Positions 36,636 to 45,669 of a stretch of DNA of 64,000 nucleotides are shown here, in pieces; positions within the stretch are counted from its first letter, which is position 1, and every line of letters begins with the position of its first letter. The notes below the pieces were generated by a model. It saw nothing but the letters and a program-made list of their open reading frames with translations. It was not told where the DNA came from and searched no databases. This DNA is from Chelativorans sp. J32 (GTDB taxonomy: Bacteria; Pseudomonadota; Alphaproteobacteria; Rhizobiales; Rhizobiaceae), in the NCBI RefSeq assembly GCF_000518985.1, contig NZ_JAEQ01000004.1, positions 1 through 64,000 of the forward strand, in the 5' to 3' direction. The translations under genes were made by a program, and so were the position numbers.

Positions 36636-37420
36636 TCAGCGGGGTTCGTCGTTCAATGATGGAGACTCGGAGATCCATAGACGAATACGACCGCGTCCCG
36701 TGCGGATGAGCTGGATGGGGGCCGCCTTCTCTTCGAGCCGCCGCCGCAGGAGAAGAAGTCGCGTTTCGAGGTTGTCCTTGTAATCGGGCAGGCGCAGCTT
36801 ATTCGTCAGGCGGATCTCCCTGTTGGTGAATTCCGTCCGCCCTTCGCGCAGGTAGCGGCGCAGGAGATGGACGAGCAGGCGGCCCGCCACCCCTTTGATG
36901 ATATACTCGTTTTCGATGAAGATGCTGTCATCATAGGGATGATGGATGACCTGGAACGGGCGCCCCGCCGGTTGGGAAACTTCCGTGGAGGGGAGGGCGG
37001 CAGCGACTCCCTCTCCAACCTCGCTTTCGGCGAGCGTGATCGCCCCTGCAGCCTGCGCGGCAATAATGGCGAGCGCGGCCTGATCTTCTCGCGTGAAGGC
37101 GAAGCGTTTCTGGCTTTCTACAAAGAGAACTCCCCCAGGAGCCCATGAGCGACCATCGGCAATGCCATTTGACTCATGGCCTCAGGCAATCCCGGCAGTT
37201 GGATGGTGCGGGTGCGGTTTTCCTCGGCAACCGGGGTGCGGATGCGGAGCCGAAGCGCCGCACACGGCTCATATCGCTCACCCGTAGGGAACGGCATTCC
37301 GCCGCTGCAGTCCCGATCAGGCCTTTCCCAATGGCGACCTCGGAACCGACGCCCGTGCGCTCATAGCCGCGACTCCGGAAAGTGCGGAAACGGCCAGCAT
37401 CCTCATGACGGCCAATACCG
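36636..37420 (-). pseudogene. Decayed GAF-domain protein gene
   Basis: Three minus-strand reading frames join into one GAF-like protein. Segment 1 (about 37413-37253) reads HEDAGRFRTFRSRGYERTG and GSEVAIGKGLIGTAA. Segment 2 (about 37250-37155) reads RIRTPVAEENRTRTIQLPG and MSQMALPMVAHG. Segment 3 (about 37135 to the stop at 36636) begins GVLFVESQKRFAFTREDQAAL and continues into a basic C-terminal domain. The order matches a GAF domain (GVGSEV...GLIG, LPMVAHG, GVLFVES) interrupted by at least two frameshifts. The N-terminus and start are missing. The C-terminal 110 residues, with IENEYIIKGVAGRLL and RLTNKLRLPDYKDN, may be a winged-helix output domain. Confidence 0.65.
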
Positions 37421-38058
37421 GCCAGCCGGTCAAGACGGACATCTCGCTAAAGGGATTTGCAGCCGCCTATCGCCGATTGATTGAACTGGCCGCAGACTGA
37501 AGACAAAGGGCACGGAGCCAGTCATTAGGCGGGTCTCGATCCCAGCTGCCACAGAGCACGCCTGGCTGACCTCCACACCCCTGACATGGCGGCTGGGCAG
37601 TGCGGCATCTATCGTCCGGGCGCTCGTGCCGCGCCACATTTACCAGCGGCTCGAAAGGGCGGGGTTTACCGCCTCGGCCGCCCCACGGCAGCTCCGGCCT
37701 TTCGCGATGATAACATCGAGCTCGGCCCTGACAGCCCGTGCATCGGCCAGCATATGACGGGCTGGCGAACGAACCTGCGACATCGAATGGAACTTCGGCG
37801 GCAGGCGCCAGCTTGGAGTCGAGGTCTTGAGGAACTTCAACAGGAACGCAAACATGCACCGCCCCCGGCAAACATATCGATAGGTGTCGCGTTTGGGACG
37901 ATAACTGTTTGCAGCTTTGCTCTACCTCAATGCGGTAGCGGAGGCTTCAGTTCGGTGCAAACAGACCTCTGAAATAAAGCCTTGCATAAGGCTACCCGTC
38001 ATCCGCTTAAGGCACGAGGCGCCGCACAGGACTCGAAAACAATACGATCGGAAATCGA

Positions 38059-38904
38059 ATGGCAGCTGATATTCCTACAACACCTTTGCCATCCGGCGAG
38101 CAGGTTCCCGTATTGGGGCAGGGGACCTGGTTCATGGGTGAGGATAGACGCCGGCGCGACCAAGAGGCCGACGCGTTGAGGCTCGGCATCGATCTGGGAA
38201 TGACATTGATCGACACAGCCGAAATGTATGCGGATGGCGGAGCGGAGGCAGTCGTTGGCGACGCGATCAATGGACGGCGCGACAAGATTTTCCTTGTGAG
38301 CAAGGTGCTGCCCTCGAATGCGTCTCGGCAGGGCACCATCCGCGCCTGTGACAACAGCCTCAAGCGCTTGAAATGCGAGACGATCGATCTTTACCTGCTT
38401 CATTGGCGCGGCGGTTACCCATTGGAAGAGACCATCGCCGGCTTTGAAGACCTCAGGCAGGCCGGAAAGATCAGGCATTGGGGCGTCAGCAATTTCGATA
38501 CCGATGACATGGAGGAACTCGTCCTTGCCCCGGGTGGCCACCACGTCGCCACCAACCAGATCCTCTACAACCTTACGCGACGCCGACCCGAATTTGATCT
38601 GATGCCATGGTGCCGGGAACGAAAGATACCCCTCATGGCATATTCACCGATCGAGCAAGGAAGGCTGCTTGGGAACAAGGTGCTTGGTAACATTGCCAAG
38701 GAATGCGATACCACGCCGGCGGCCGTGGCGCTCGCATGGGTGTTAAGCCGCGAGGGCATCATCGCGATTCCGAAATCGAGCAACCCCGTTCACCTTCGCG
38801 AAAACCGGAAGGCCGTCGACCTCAAGCTCTCAGCGGAGCAAATCGCAACGCTGGACCACGCTTTTGCTGCGCCAACGCGTAAGGTGCAGCTCGAAATGCT
38901 TTAG
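38059..38904 (+). CDS. Aldo/keto reductase
   Basis: A 281-residue AKR-fold NADPH-dependent oxidoreductase. The catalytic tetrad is visible: Asp in LIDTAEMY, Tyr in the same block (AEMYADGGAE), Lys in FLVSKVLP and His in YLLHWRG. The cofactor region IPKSSNPVHLREN is near the C-terminus. It is similar to the YeaE/2,5-diketogluconate reductase-like group. It stands alone between the decayed region and the tRNA gene; the substrate is unknown. Confidence 0.9.
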   Translation: MAADIPTTPLPSGEQVPVLGQGTWFMGEDRRRRDQEADALRLGIDLGMTLIDTAEMYADGGAEAVVGDAINGRRDKIFLVSKVLPSNASRQGTIRACDNSLKRLKCETIDLYLLHWRGGYPLEETIAGFEDLRQAGKIRHWGVSNFDTDDMEELVLAPGGHHVATNQILYNLTRRRPEFDLMPWCRERKIPLMAYSPIEQGRLLGNKVLGNIAKECDTTPAAVALAWVLSREGIIAIPKSSNPVHLRENRKAVDLKLSAEQIATLDHAFAAPTRKVQLEML

Positions 38905-39109
38905 GCAGAACGAATAAGGAGGCGGCGCGAGGTCTTTCTAAGGAGTATCCCGACGATCCCGGTTCAGATCACTTCTTCCGAACCTGCGCGGGTGGGCTTC
39001 TCGCATGCCATATCGAAGAGCCCGTAACCGAATGGCAGAATCGAAGAAGTCCGTCTGTGGGGGATTCAGTGAGGCTGCGAACCCAACGCTGTTAAGTTCA
39101 TGATTTGGC

Positions 39110-39186
39110 TGGTCGGAGTGGCAGGATTTGAACCTGCGACCCCCTCGTCCCGAACGAGGTGCGCTACCAGACTGCGCTACACTCCG
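39110..39186 (-). tRNA. tRNA-Pro (anticodon CGG)
   Basis: Read on the minus strand it folds completely. Acceptor CGGAGTG pairs with CACTCCG, D-stem GCGC/GCGC, anticodon stem CCTCG/CGAGG with loop TTCGGGA (anticodon CGG), T-stem GCAGG/CCTGC with loop TTCAAAT, discriminator A and an encoded CCA. All 77 nt are accounted for. Confidence 0.97.
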
Positions 39187-39269
39187 CAACCAGACGGCGG
39201 GCTTATAACTGTCGAATGTAAGCTTCGCAAGCCGAAACGATGTAAACACCGACTAAAATCGCATCGCGA

Positions 39270-40733
39270 TCAATAGGGACTCGCAACGTCGCCGGTCTCC
39301 ACATAGACCGACTTGATCTGTGAATATTGGTCGAGTGCCGCAAGGGCGTTCTCCCTCCCGATTCCCGAATTCTTCATGCCTCCAAAAGGAAGCTCGATCG
39401 GCGTCAGATTGTAATTGTTGATCCAGCAGGTACCCGCCTGCAATTCTGCGACCACGCGGTGTGCGCGCGAAAGGTCGCGCGTGAAGACACCGGCGGCGAG
39501 GCCGAATTCCGTGTCATTGGCGCGGGCGATCACCTCGTCTTCCGTCTCGAATGTGAATACGCACATGACCGGCCCGAAGATCTCCTCGCGCGCGATTCGC
39601 ATGCCGTCGTGGACTTCGGTGAAAATCGTTGGTTCAACGAAAAAGCCGCTCTCGAACCCCTGCAGGCGAGGGGCTGTGCCTCCATAATGGAGCCTTGCAC
39701 CTTCTTCGCGCCCAATCTCGATATAGGACATCACGCGCTCGCGTTGGGAGGCGGAGATGAGTGGGCCAAGACGCGTATCCGGGTCAAGCGGATCCCCCAA
39801 GCGTATCGCGCGCGTGCGCTCCGTGAGCCGGCGGAGGAATTGACCCTGGATGCCCTTCTGCACGAATACGCGCGTGCCGTTGGAGCAGATCTGGCCGGCT
39901 GAATAGAAATTGCCGAGCATTGCTCCGCCGACGGCATTTTCCACGTCCGCGTCGTCGAAGACGATGAGCGGCGACTTGCCGCCCAGTTCCATAGTCGCAT
40001 GCTTCATATTCGCGCCTGCGAGTGCCAGCACTTGTCTGCCGGTTGCGACGGAGCCTGTCAGCGAGATTTTTGCGATGCCGGGATGGCTCGCGAGCGCGGC
40101 ACCTGTTTTGCCGTCACCCTGGATCACGTTGAAGAGCCCGTCCGGCAGTCCGGCCTCGGTGAGGATTTCCGCCAGTGATAGCGCCGAAAGCGGTGTGTTT
40201 TCCGAGGGCTTGAACACCATGGCATTGCCGGCTGCAAGCGCCGGCGCGGCCTTCCAGGCCGCGATCTGGATCGGATAATTCCAGGCTCCGATGCCGACAC
40301 ACACGCCAAGTGGCTCGCGCCTCGTATAGCCGAAGGAGCCGCCAAGATCGATATGGTCGCCATTGTAGGCCGCTATGGCGCAGCCGAAGAATTCGAGCGC
40401 GTCGGCCGCCGAGGCGGGGTCGGCGACCAGTGTTTCCCGCAGCGCCTTGCCGGTGTCCAGCGTTTCGAGCCGCGCCAGTTCCTCGTTGCGGGCGCGCAGG
40501 ATCTCGGCGGCCTTGCGCAGGACGCGGCCGCGCTCCATCGGTTTGACGCGCGCCCAGGCGGCTTGCGCTTCGCGCGCCGATTCGACGGCAAGTTCTATGA
40601 TGTTGGGCGTGGCCAGATGCAGCCGGGCGATGGTTTCGGCGGTTGCGGGATAAAGCACTTCGAGCGGGCTGCCCTGCGTGTCCTCCACGAAGCTGCCATT
40701 GATATAATGCGAGGCCTTTGGCTGTGCGCGCAT
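39270..40733 (-). CDS. betB: Betaine aldehyde dehydrogenase BetB
   Basis: A 487-residue ALDH oxidising betaine aldehyde to glycine betaine. It opens [21 protein letters not shown]. Motifs are [12 protein letters not shown] (cofactor), [16 protein letters not shown] (Glu base), the Cys in [12 protein letters not shown] and [16 protein letters not shown]. It is 14 bp downstream of betA, giving the order betI-betA-betB. Proposed product: the osmoprotectant glycine betaine or a catabolic intermediate of choline. Confidence 0.94.
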   Translation of the reverse strand: MRAQPKASHYINGSFVEDTQGSPLEVLYPATAETIARLHLATPNIIELAVESAREAQAAWARVKPMERGRVLRKAAEILRARNEELARLETLDTGKALRETLVADPASAADALEFFGCAIAAYNGDHIDLGGSFGYTRREPLGVCVGIGAWNYPIQIAAWKAAPALAAGNAMVFKPSENTPLSALSLAEILTEAGLPDGLFNVIQGDGKTGAALASHPGIAKISLTGSVATGRQVLALAGANMKHATMELGGKSPLIVFDDADVENAVGGAMLGNFYSAGQICSNGTRVFVQKGIQGQFLRRLTERTRAIRLGDPLDPDTRLGPLISASQRERVMSYIEIGREEGARLHYGGTAPRLQGFESGFFVEPTIFTEVHDGMRIAREEIFGPVMCVFTFETEDEVIARANDTEFGLAAGVFTRDLSRAHRVVAELQAGTCWINNYNLTPIELPFGGMKNSGIGRENALAALDQYSQIKSVYVETGDVASPY

Positions 40734-40747
40734 TCCTGCCTCCTAGC

Positions 40748-42400
40748 TTACCGGTCCGAATCCTGCCACCGCGGATTGATCCATGGCTGCAGATTAGAGG
40801 GAGGCAGGAGCGGTTTGTCCAGAATATGATCGGCGGCCTTTTCGCCCACCATAATGGTGGGAGCGTTGAGATTGCCGTTGGTGATCCGCGGGAAGATCGA
40901 CGAGTCGGCGACCCTCAGCCCCTCCACGCCGATAACGTTCAAGTTTGGGTCGACGACGCTCATAGGGTCGTCGCGGGCGCCCATTCGGCAGGTGCCGCAG
41001 GGGTGATATGCGGTTTCCACATGCTCGCGAACGAAATCGTCAAGTGCCTCGTCCGACTGGATATGGTTTCCCGGCGAGATCTCGTGATCGCAATAGGGAG
41101 CGAAGACAGGTTGTGCAAAGATCTCTCGGGTAAGCCTTATACAGCGCCGGAAGTCGGCCCAATCCTCCTCGTGGGACATGTAGTTGAAGCGGATCCTCGG
41201 CGGCTCCTTAGGGTCGGGCGAGGCCAGCCTGACAACGCCGCGCGATTTCGACCGCATCGGCCCCACATGGGCCTGGAAACCGTGCACCTTGGCGACAGCC
41301 CTGCCGTCATAACGGATTGCCGCGGGGAGGAAGTGGTACTGGATGTCGGGATAATCCACGCCCGCGCCGGATCGCACGAAAGCTGCCGCCTCGAAATGGT
41401 TCGTGGAGCCGAGCCCCGATTTGAAGAGCAGCCATTCTATGCCGATCAGTGCCTTTGAAAAAAGGTTCAGGCTGGAATGGAGCGTGATGGGCTTGCGACA
41501 GGCCTGCTGGATGTAAAGCTCCAAATGGTCCTGCAGGTTCTGCCCGACGCCCGGCCTGTCCGCCACCACCTCGATGCCGAACCGGCGCAACTCTTCTGCA
41601 GGCCCTATGCCTGAAAGCATGAGCAGCTTGGGCGAATTGATCGAGGAGGCGCTTATGATCACTTCACGTCGCGCTTTAATGACCTGAATCGAATTGTGAG
41701 CTTCGACCTCGACACCGTCTGCCCGTTGATTCTCGATGCGAACGCGCCGCGCAAAGCCCCTGACGAGACTCACGTTTTTGCGCTTGAGCGCCGGCTTCAG
41801 ATAAGCATTCGCCGCCGACCAGCGGCGCCCCATATGAATGGTCTGCTCCATCGGCCCGAACCCCTCCTGCTTCGAGCCGTTATAGTCCCCGGTTATCTCG
41901 AATCCCGCCTCGCGGCCCGCTTCGATAAAGGTCCGGTAGAGCGGGTTGAGCCGCGTGCCGCGCTGTACATGGAGCGGGCCGTCGGTACCGCGCCAGCCGT
42001 CCTCGCCGCCCTTCACGTTCTCCATGCGCTTGAAGTAGGGCAGCACGTCGGCGAAGGACCAGCCCTCGGCGCCGATCTCGGCCCAATGGTCGAAATCGCG
42101 CGCGTGTCCGCGCACATAGACCATGCCGTTGATGGAAGACGATCCGCCGATCACCTTGCCGCGCGGGGTGGCGAGCACTCGGCCGCCGAGATGTGGCTCG
42201 GGCTCGGTGCGAAAACCCCAATCGTAACGGCGCATATTCATAGGGAAGGAGAGAGCGGCCGGCATCTGAATGAGCGGCCCGAAATCGCTGCCGCCATATT
42301 CGATCACAATGACCGAATGCTCTCCGCTCTCGGAAAGCCGATAGGCGAGGGCGCAACCGGCGGATCCCGCACCGACAATTATATAGTCAGCCTCACGCAT
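40748..42400 (-). CDS. betA: Choline dehydrogenase BetA
   Basis: A 550-residue GMC-family flavoprotein oxidising choline to betaine aldehyde. The FAD fold [16 protein letters not shown] is at the N-terminus. GMC signatures [18 protein letters not shown] and [16 protein letters not shown] follow, and the active-site region HPCGTCRMG lies near the C-terminus. The ATG overlaps the betI stop by 8 bp, so synthesis is coupled to the repressor gene. Confidence 0.94.
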   Translation of the reverse strand: MREADYIIVGAGSAGCALAYRLSESGEHSVIVIEYGGSDFGPLIQMPAALSFPMNMRRYDWGFRTEPEPHLGGRVLATPRGKVIGGSSSINGMVYVRGHARDFDHWAEIGAEGWSFADVLPYFKRMENVKGGEDGWRGTDGPLHVQRGTRLNPLYRTFIEAGREAGFEITGDYNGSKQEGFGPMEQTIHMGRRWSAANAYLKPALKRKNVSLVRGFARRVRIENQRADGVEVEAHNSIQVIKARREVIISASSINSPKLLMLSGIGPAEELRRFGIEVVADRPGVGQNLQDHLELYIQQACRKPITLHSSLNLFSKALIGIEWLLFKSGLGSTNHFEAAAFVRSGAGVDYPDIQYHFLPAAIRYDGRAVAKVHGFQAHVGPMRSKSRGVVRLASPDPKEPPRIRFNYMSHEEDWADFRRCIRLTREIFAQPVFAPYCDHEISPGNHIQSDEALDDFVREHVETAYHPCGTCRMGARDDPMSVVDPNLNVIGVEGLRVADSSIFPRITNGNLNAPTIMVGEKAADHILDKPLLPPSNLQPWINPRWQDSDR

Positions 42401-42980
42401 CGCCGCTGCTTCGCAGCTGCAGGAAGAGATAGTCTTCCACCAGGGCGATGGCGGATTGCGGATCGGGAGGGCCGTCCTTGAGCGCGCGGCGGATATAGAG
42501 CCCGTCGATCAGCGCGGCGATACCTTCGGCCGTGCGTTCCGCTTCCGATGCCGGCATGAGGGGCCTAAGAGCGAAGACGAGGTTCGAATGGAGCCGGCGC
42601 GCATAGACGCGCAGCAGCCGCCGCAGCGATGACGCGCGCTGGGCCTCCACATAGAAGGTGAGCCATGCGGCGATCACTTCCGGCCGGAACTGCTTTGCGG
42701 AAAAGTTCACCTGGATGATGGCGCGCACGCGTTCGTGACCGGAGAGCCCGGAGATTGCATTACGGAGGTCGCGACCAAGCTCCATGAGGACATGGCGCAT
42801 GCTAGCGAAGATCAGATCTTCCTTGGCGCCAAAATAGTGATGCGCGAGGGCAGGAGACACGCCGGCCCTGCCGGCGATCTCCGCCATGGTGACGTCAAGG
42901 GACCCGCGCTCTCCGATAGCATCGATTGCCGCATCGATGAGCGCGCGGCGGCGGAGCGGTTCCATTCCGATCCTGGGCAT
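42393..42980 (-). CDS. betI: Transcriptional repressor BetI (TetR family)
   Basis: A 195-residue TetR-type repressor. The helix-turn-helix ([27 protein letters not shown]) and the BetI-like start [19 protein letters not shown] identify it. BetI is known to repress bet genes and respond to choline. It is the first gene of the betIAB operon and has an imperfect palindrome 20 bp upstream. Confidence 0.93.
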   Translation of the reverse strand: MPRIGMEPLRRRALIDAAIDAIGERGSLDVTMAEIAGRAGVSPALAHHYFGAKEDLIFASMRHVLMELGRDLRNAISGLSGHERVRAIIQVNFSAKQFRPEVIAAWLTFYVEAQRASSLRRLLRVYARRLHSNLVFALRPLMPASEAERTAEGIAALIDGLYIRRALKDGPPDPQSAIALVEDYLFLQLRSSGDA

Positions 42981-42999
42981 CGCGGAAGTTTAAATTTAA

Positions 43000-43015
43000 T
43001 TGACTGATCAATCAA
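43000..43015. promoter_or_regulatory. Candidate BetI operator
   Basis: TTGACTGATCAATCAA is a 16-bp palindrome with one mismatched pair, placed 20 bp upstream of betI in an AT-rich stretch. Known BetI boxes are TTGA/TCAA-ended palindromes of similar composition, and the location fits autorepression. Confidence 0.6.
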
Positions 43016-43145
43016 CAACAGTGCGATCCTGGCGCAGAACGAGGGCGCACCCCCGCGACCACAAGCTCCCGACGTGCTATCGTTCCCCGATCGCCAAGGA
43101 GGGGAAGATGACGGCAGAGAGACGTCTCGGTGCTGGGGTGAGGAA

Positions 43146-43886
43146 ATGATGCCGGTTGCCGTGGTCACCGGCGGAGCTGCCGGCGCGGGACTGGCGGTTG
43201 CCGAGCGGCTGCTGGATGACGGGTGGAAGGTGGCCGTCATAGACGCCGATCCGTCCGCACTTGCTGAAGCCGAAGACCTCCTACGGGGCGAAGAGGCTAT
43301 CTTCCTCGCGGCGGATGTGACGGACGAGGACGAGATCGCTGAGGCTTTTGATCAGGTGGTGGATTCCTTCGGTCCCCTTTCTGCCCTGGTGAATGCCGCA
43401 TGTGCCAGGCGGGAGGCGCCATTCGAGGAGATGAGCGCAGAACTTCTGCGCGAGGTTCTCGAAATCAATCTGGTCGGGCCCTTTGTCGCCGCGGAGGCGG
43501 CGTTGGAGCGAATGGAGGACGGGCTTTCGATCGTCAATCTCATCTCGGTCACCGGCTTGCGCGCCAGCAGCGGCGCTGCCGCGTTGGGCGCCTCGCAGGC
43601 GGGCCTCAAGATGATGACGGAAGCAATGGCTCTGGAGCTGGGCAGCCGGAGCGTGCGGGTGAATTGCGTCGCGATCGGCTTGATGGAGTCCTCGTCCCCT
43701 TTCATCCATGATGCCGAGCGTCAGCGCCCGTGGCTGGATCGCACGCCTCTCGGCCGTCCGGTCAGCGTGCGGGAGGTGACGGCGGCGGTTGCCTATCTTC
43801 TCTCGCCTGAGTCGGCCTCCATCACCGGCCATACCCTGGTGATCGATGGCGGCTTTTCCGCCGCCGGTCTGTTGCCCGATGAATGA
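43146..43886 (+). CDS. SDR-fold protein lacking the catalytic Tyr and Lys
   Basis: A 246-residue protein with the SDR Rossmann fold: VVTGGAAGAGLAVAERLL at the N-terminus, LAADVTDEDEI and a C-terminal PESASITGHTLVIDGGFS as in active SDRs. The active site is altered. Where family members have Y-x-A-S-K, this has L-G-A-S-Q (GAAALGASQAGLK), so both Tyr and Lys are gone while the Ser of LISVTG remains. It may be a binding or regulatory protein, or use another chemistry. The start follows GAGGAA at tandem ATGs 43146/43149. It lies divergent from betI. Confidence 0.85.
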   Translation: MMPVAVVTGGAAGAGLAVAERLLDDGWKVAVIDADPSALAEAEDLLRGEEAIFLAADVTDEDEIAEAFDQVVDSFGPLSALVNAACARREAPFEEMSAELLREVLEINLVGPFVAAEAALERMEDGLSIVNLISVTGLRASSGAAALGASQAGLKMMTEAMALELGSRSVRVNCVAIGLMESSSPFIHDAERQRPWLDRTPLGRPVSVREVTAAVAYLLSPESASITGHTLVIDGGFSAAGLLPDE

Positions 43887-43973
43887 TCAACGGCGAGAAA
43901 TCTAAAAAACGCGCTTGATCTTCAAGATCATAGTGCCTTAAGGCGCGGCACTCGGTTCTGATCTGGTGAAACG

Positions 43974-44981
43974 ATGGATAATCCGGTGCTGGTTGAGGTG
44001 CTGCGTGGCGGCTTGGTGGAAAGCCGGCATCGTGGCGCGGTGGCTGTGGTCGATGCAGATGGCAAATCGGTCATGGAGATCGGCAATATCGAGCGGGCTA
44101 CGTTCCCGCGTTCGGCCGTGAAAGCCATTCAGGCGCTGCCGCTGCTGGAGAGCGGTGCTGCGGACGCTTTTGGGTTTAGCGATCGCGAAATCGCCCTTGC
44201 CTGTGCGTCGCATTCGGGCGAACCGGACCATACGGAACTGGCGCGGCAGATGTTAGCCAAGGCCGGTCTCGACGAGAGTGCATATGAATGCGGGGCCCAC
44301 TGGCCAACGGCGCACCGCGCCACCGTCGAACTCGCCCGCTCCGGAGGCTCACCTACGCAACTCCACAACAACTGTTCGGGCAAGCATGCCGGCTTCCTCT
44401 GCACGTGTGTGCATCGAGGCATCGACCATCATGGCTATGTGGCCCAAGGGCACCGAATGCAGGAGATGGTGCGCGAGGCGCTCGAATCAGTGACCGGCGC
44501 GACACACGACATCGACGTCTGCGGCACGGATGGCTGCTCGATCCCGACCTATGCCGTTCCGCTCAGGAACCTCGCCCTGGGTTTCGCGCGCATGGCAACC
44601 GGGAACGGGTTGTCGCGGGAGCGCGCGGCTGCGGCCAGGCGCATTTTCGCAGCATGCATGGCGGAGCCCTTTTACGTGGCGGGCACCGGAAGGGCCGATA
44701 CGGACATGATGGAAGCGGGCAGGGGGCGCATATTCACCAAGACCGGCGCCGAAGGCGTGTTCTGCGCCGCCATTCCCGAACTGGGCTTCGGCATAGCGAT
44801 CAAATGCGACGATGGTGCCACGCGGGCCTCTGAAGTGATGATCGCCGAAACGCTCGCAAAGCTTCTACCCGAAGGCGACCGGCTGCGCTCCAGCCTCGCG
44901 GCGATGGCCCGCCCCGTCCTGAAGAACTGGCGAGGGATCGAGGTTGGCGGCCTCAGACCGACGGAAGCTCTGGCCGGGTAG
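43974..44981 (+). CDS. L-asparaginase, Rhizobium etli (AnsA/ReAV) type
   Basis: A 335-residue class-3 L-asparaginase unrelated to the E. coli enzymes. The catalytic Ser47-x-x-Lys50 pair sits in FPRSAVKAIQ. The metal ligands C134 (HNNCSGKH), K137 and C188 (CGTDGCSIP) correspond, one residue shifted, to C135/K138/C189 of the R. etli enzyme. It hydrolyses asparagine to aspartate and ammonia. It appears monocistronic, 87 bp after the SDR gene; the start codon has no strong ribosome site. Confidence 0.92.
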   Translation: MDNPVLVEVLRGGLVESRHRGAVAVVDADGKSVMEIGNIERATFPRSAVKAIQALPLLESGAADAFGFSDREIALACASHSGEPDHTELARQMLAKAGLDESAYECGAHWPTAHRATVELARSGGSPTQLHNNCSGKHAGFLCTCVHRGIDHHGYVAQGHRMQEMVREALESVTGATHDIDVCGTDGCSIPTYAVPLRNLALGFARMATGNGLSRERAAAARRIFAACMAEPFYVAGTGRADTDMMEAGRGRIFTKTGAEGVFCAAIPELGFGIAIKCDDGATRASEVMIAETLAKLLPEGDRLRSSLAAMARPVLKNWRGIEVGGLRPTEALAG

Positions 44982-45206
44982 CGGGCTGCACAAAGGGCCG
45001 CTCTAAGAGCGCATTCTGGGCTCCACGACAGGCATAGTGCGCTCGGCCGTGGCTACAGCCACAGCTCTCGAAACCTTACCGCGAGGTCGCGGAAGAATGC
45101 CGCAGTCAGCTCTTCATCGATCTCGCCGGCGAGTGTCACCTTGTATTGATCAATGATTTTCGCGCGGCATTCAGCTGCCGTTTGAGGGCGGCCCCGGGCG
45201 AGGGCG
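44982..45206. other. Intergenic stretch with a possible coding remnant
   Basis: No intact gene. On the minus strand, an open frame ending at 45053-45055 encodes ECRAKIIDQYKVTLAGEID followed by EELTAAFFRDLAVRFRELW, with coding-like composition. It has no ATG and overlaps the end of the GFA gene. It could be the tail of a lost gene. Confidence 0.35.
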
Positions 45207-45614
45207 TCAGTCGGTCTCGAACGCAGGCAGATCCTTGAGACCGTCTACCGCCCACGGGATGGAAGAGCGGCACCACATCTGACGCTTCGGCCGGATGTCC
45301 CGGCGCTGGTTGATGCTGCCCCACCGGATGCCCCAAAGTGTTTTTTCCGGATCCTCGCCACAGACGAAAACGGGGGAGCCGCATTCAGGGCAGAAATACT
45401 GCCGTCGCGTGCGCCCGCTCTCCGCCGTCTTCAGATAGACTTTGGGCGGATTGCCTGTCATCCTGATATTGTCCGGCGACGTCACCACCGTCACGCGATA
45501 AGGGGAACCTGAAAGCTTCTGGCAATCGGTGCAATGACAGACCGTGACCCGCTCCGGATCGATTTCGGCCTCATAGCTTACATAGCCGCAGTGGCAGCGC
45601 CCATCGATCTTCAT
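45207..45614 (-). CDS. GFA/CENP-V family zinc protein
   Basis: A 135-residue glutathione-dependent formaldehyde-activating (GFA/CENP-V) family protein. Zinc-binding cysteines are arranged as CHCG near residue 7, CHCTDCQ near 27-33 and CPEC near 80. Many members have unknown substrates; direct S-hydroxymethylglutathione synthase activity should not be assumed. The ATG at 45612-45614 is used; a TTG at 45638 is in frame. It stands alone between an intergenic remnant and corA. Confidence 0.87.
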   Translation of the reverse strand: MKIDGRCHCGYVSYEAEIDPERVTVCHCTDCQKLSGSPYRVTVVTSPDNIRMTGNPPKVYLKTAESGRTRRQYFCPECGSPVFVCGEDPEKTLWGIRWGSINQRRDIRPKRQMWCRSSIPWAVDGLKDLPAFETD

Positions 45615-45669
45615 TATGCCATCTTCCGGATTTGCCAAACCGAGCGGCAGGTTAGCCTATGGCGGCGGC

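Larger units (their letters stand above)
36227..38058. other. Gene-poor, partly decayed region
   Basis: About 1.8 kb without an intact recognisable gene. It holds the palindrome at 36331-36353, the GAF-domain pseudogene at 36636-37420, and short open frames on both strands from 37.4 to 38.0 kb that I cannot assign. One minus-strand frame at 37640-37855 (71 codons) has no clear ribosome site. A perfect 6-bp hairpin (AGCCTT-GCAT-AAGGCT) lies at 37978-37993. The decay suggests the edge of an acquired or reshuffled segment. Confidence 0.6.

Noticed and set aside
37321-37500. A plus-strand tail, ending at 37500, with DISLKGFAAAYRRL resembling the end of invasion-associated locus B proteins
   Set aside because: Only about 25 residues are suggestive and it overlaps the minus-strand GAF remnant, so I do not call a gene.
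37640-37855. A 71-codon minus-strand frame beginning MFAFLLKFLK
   Set aside because: No clear ribosome site, no family recognised, and competing frames exist on both strands in a decayed region.
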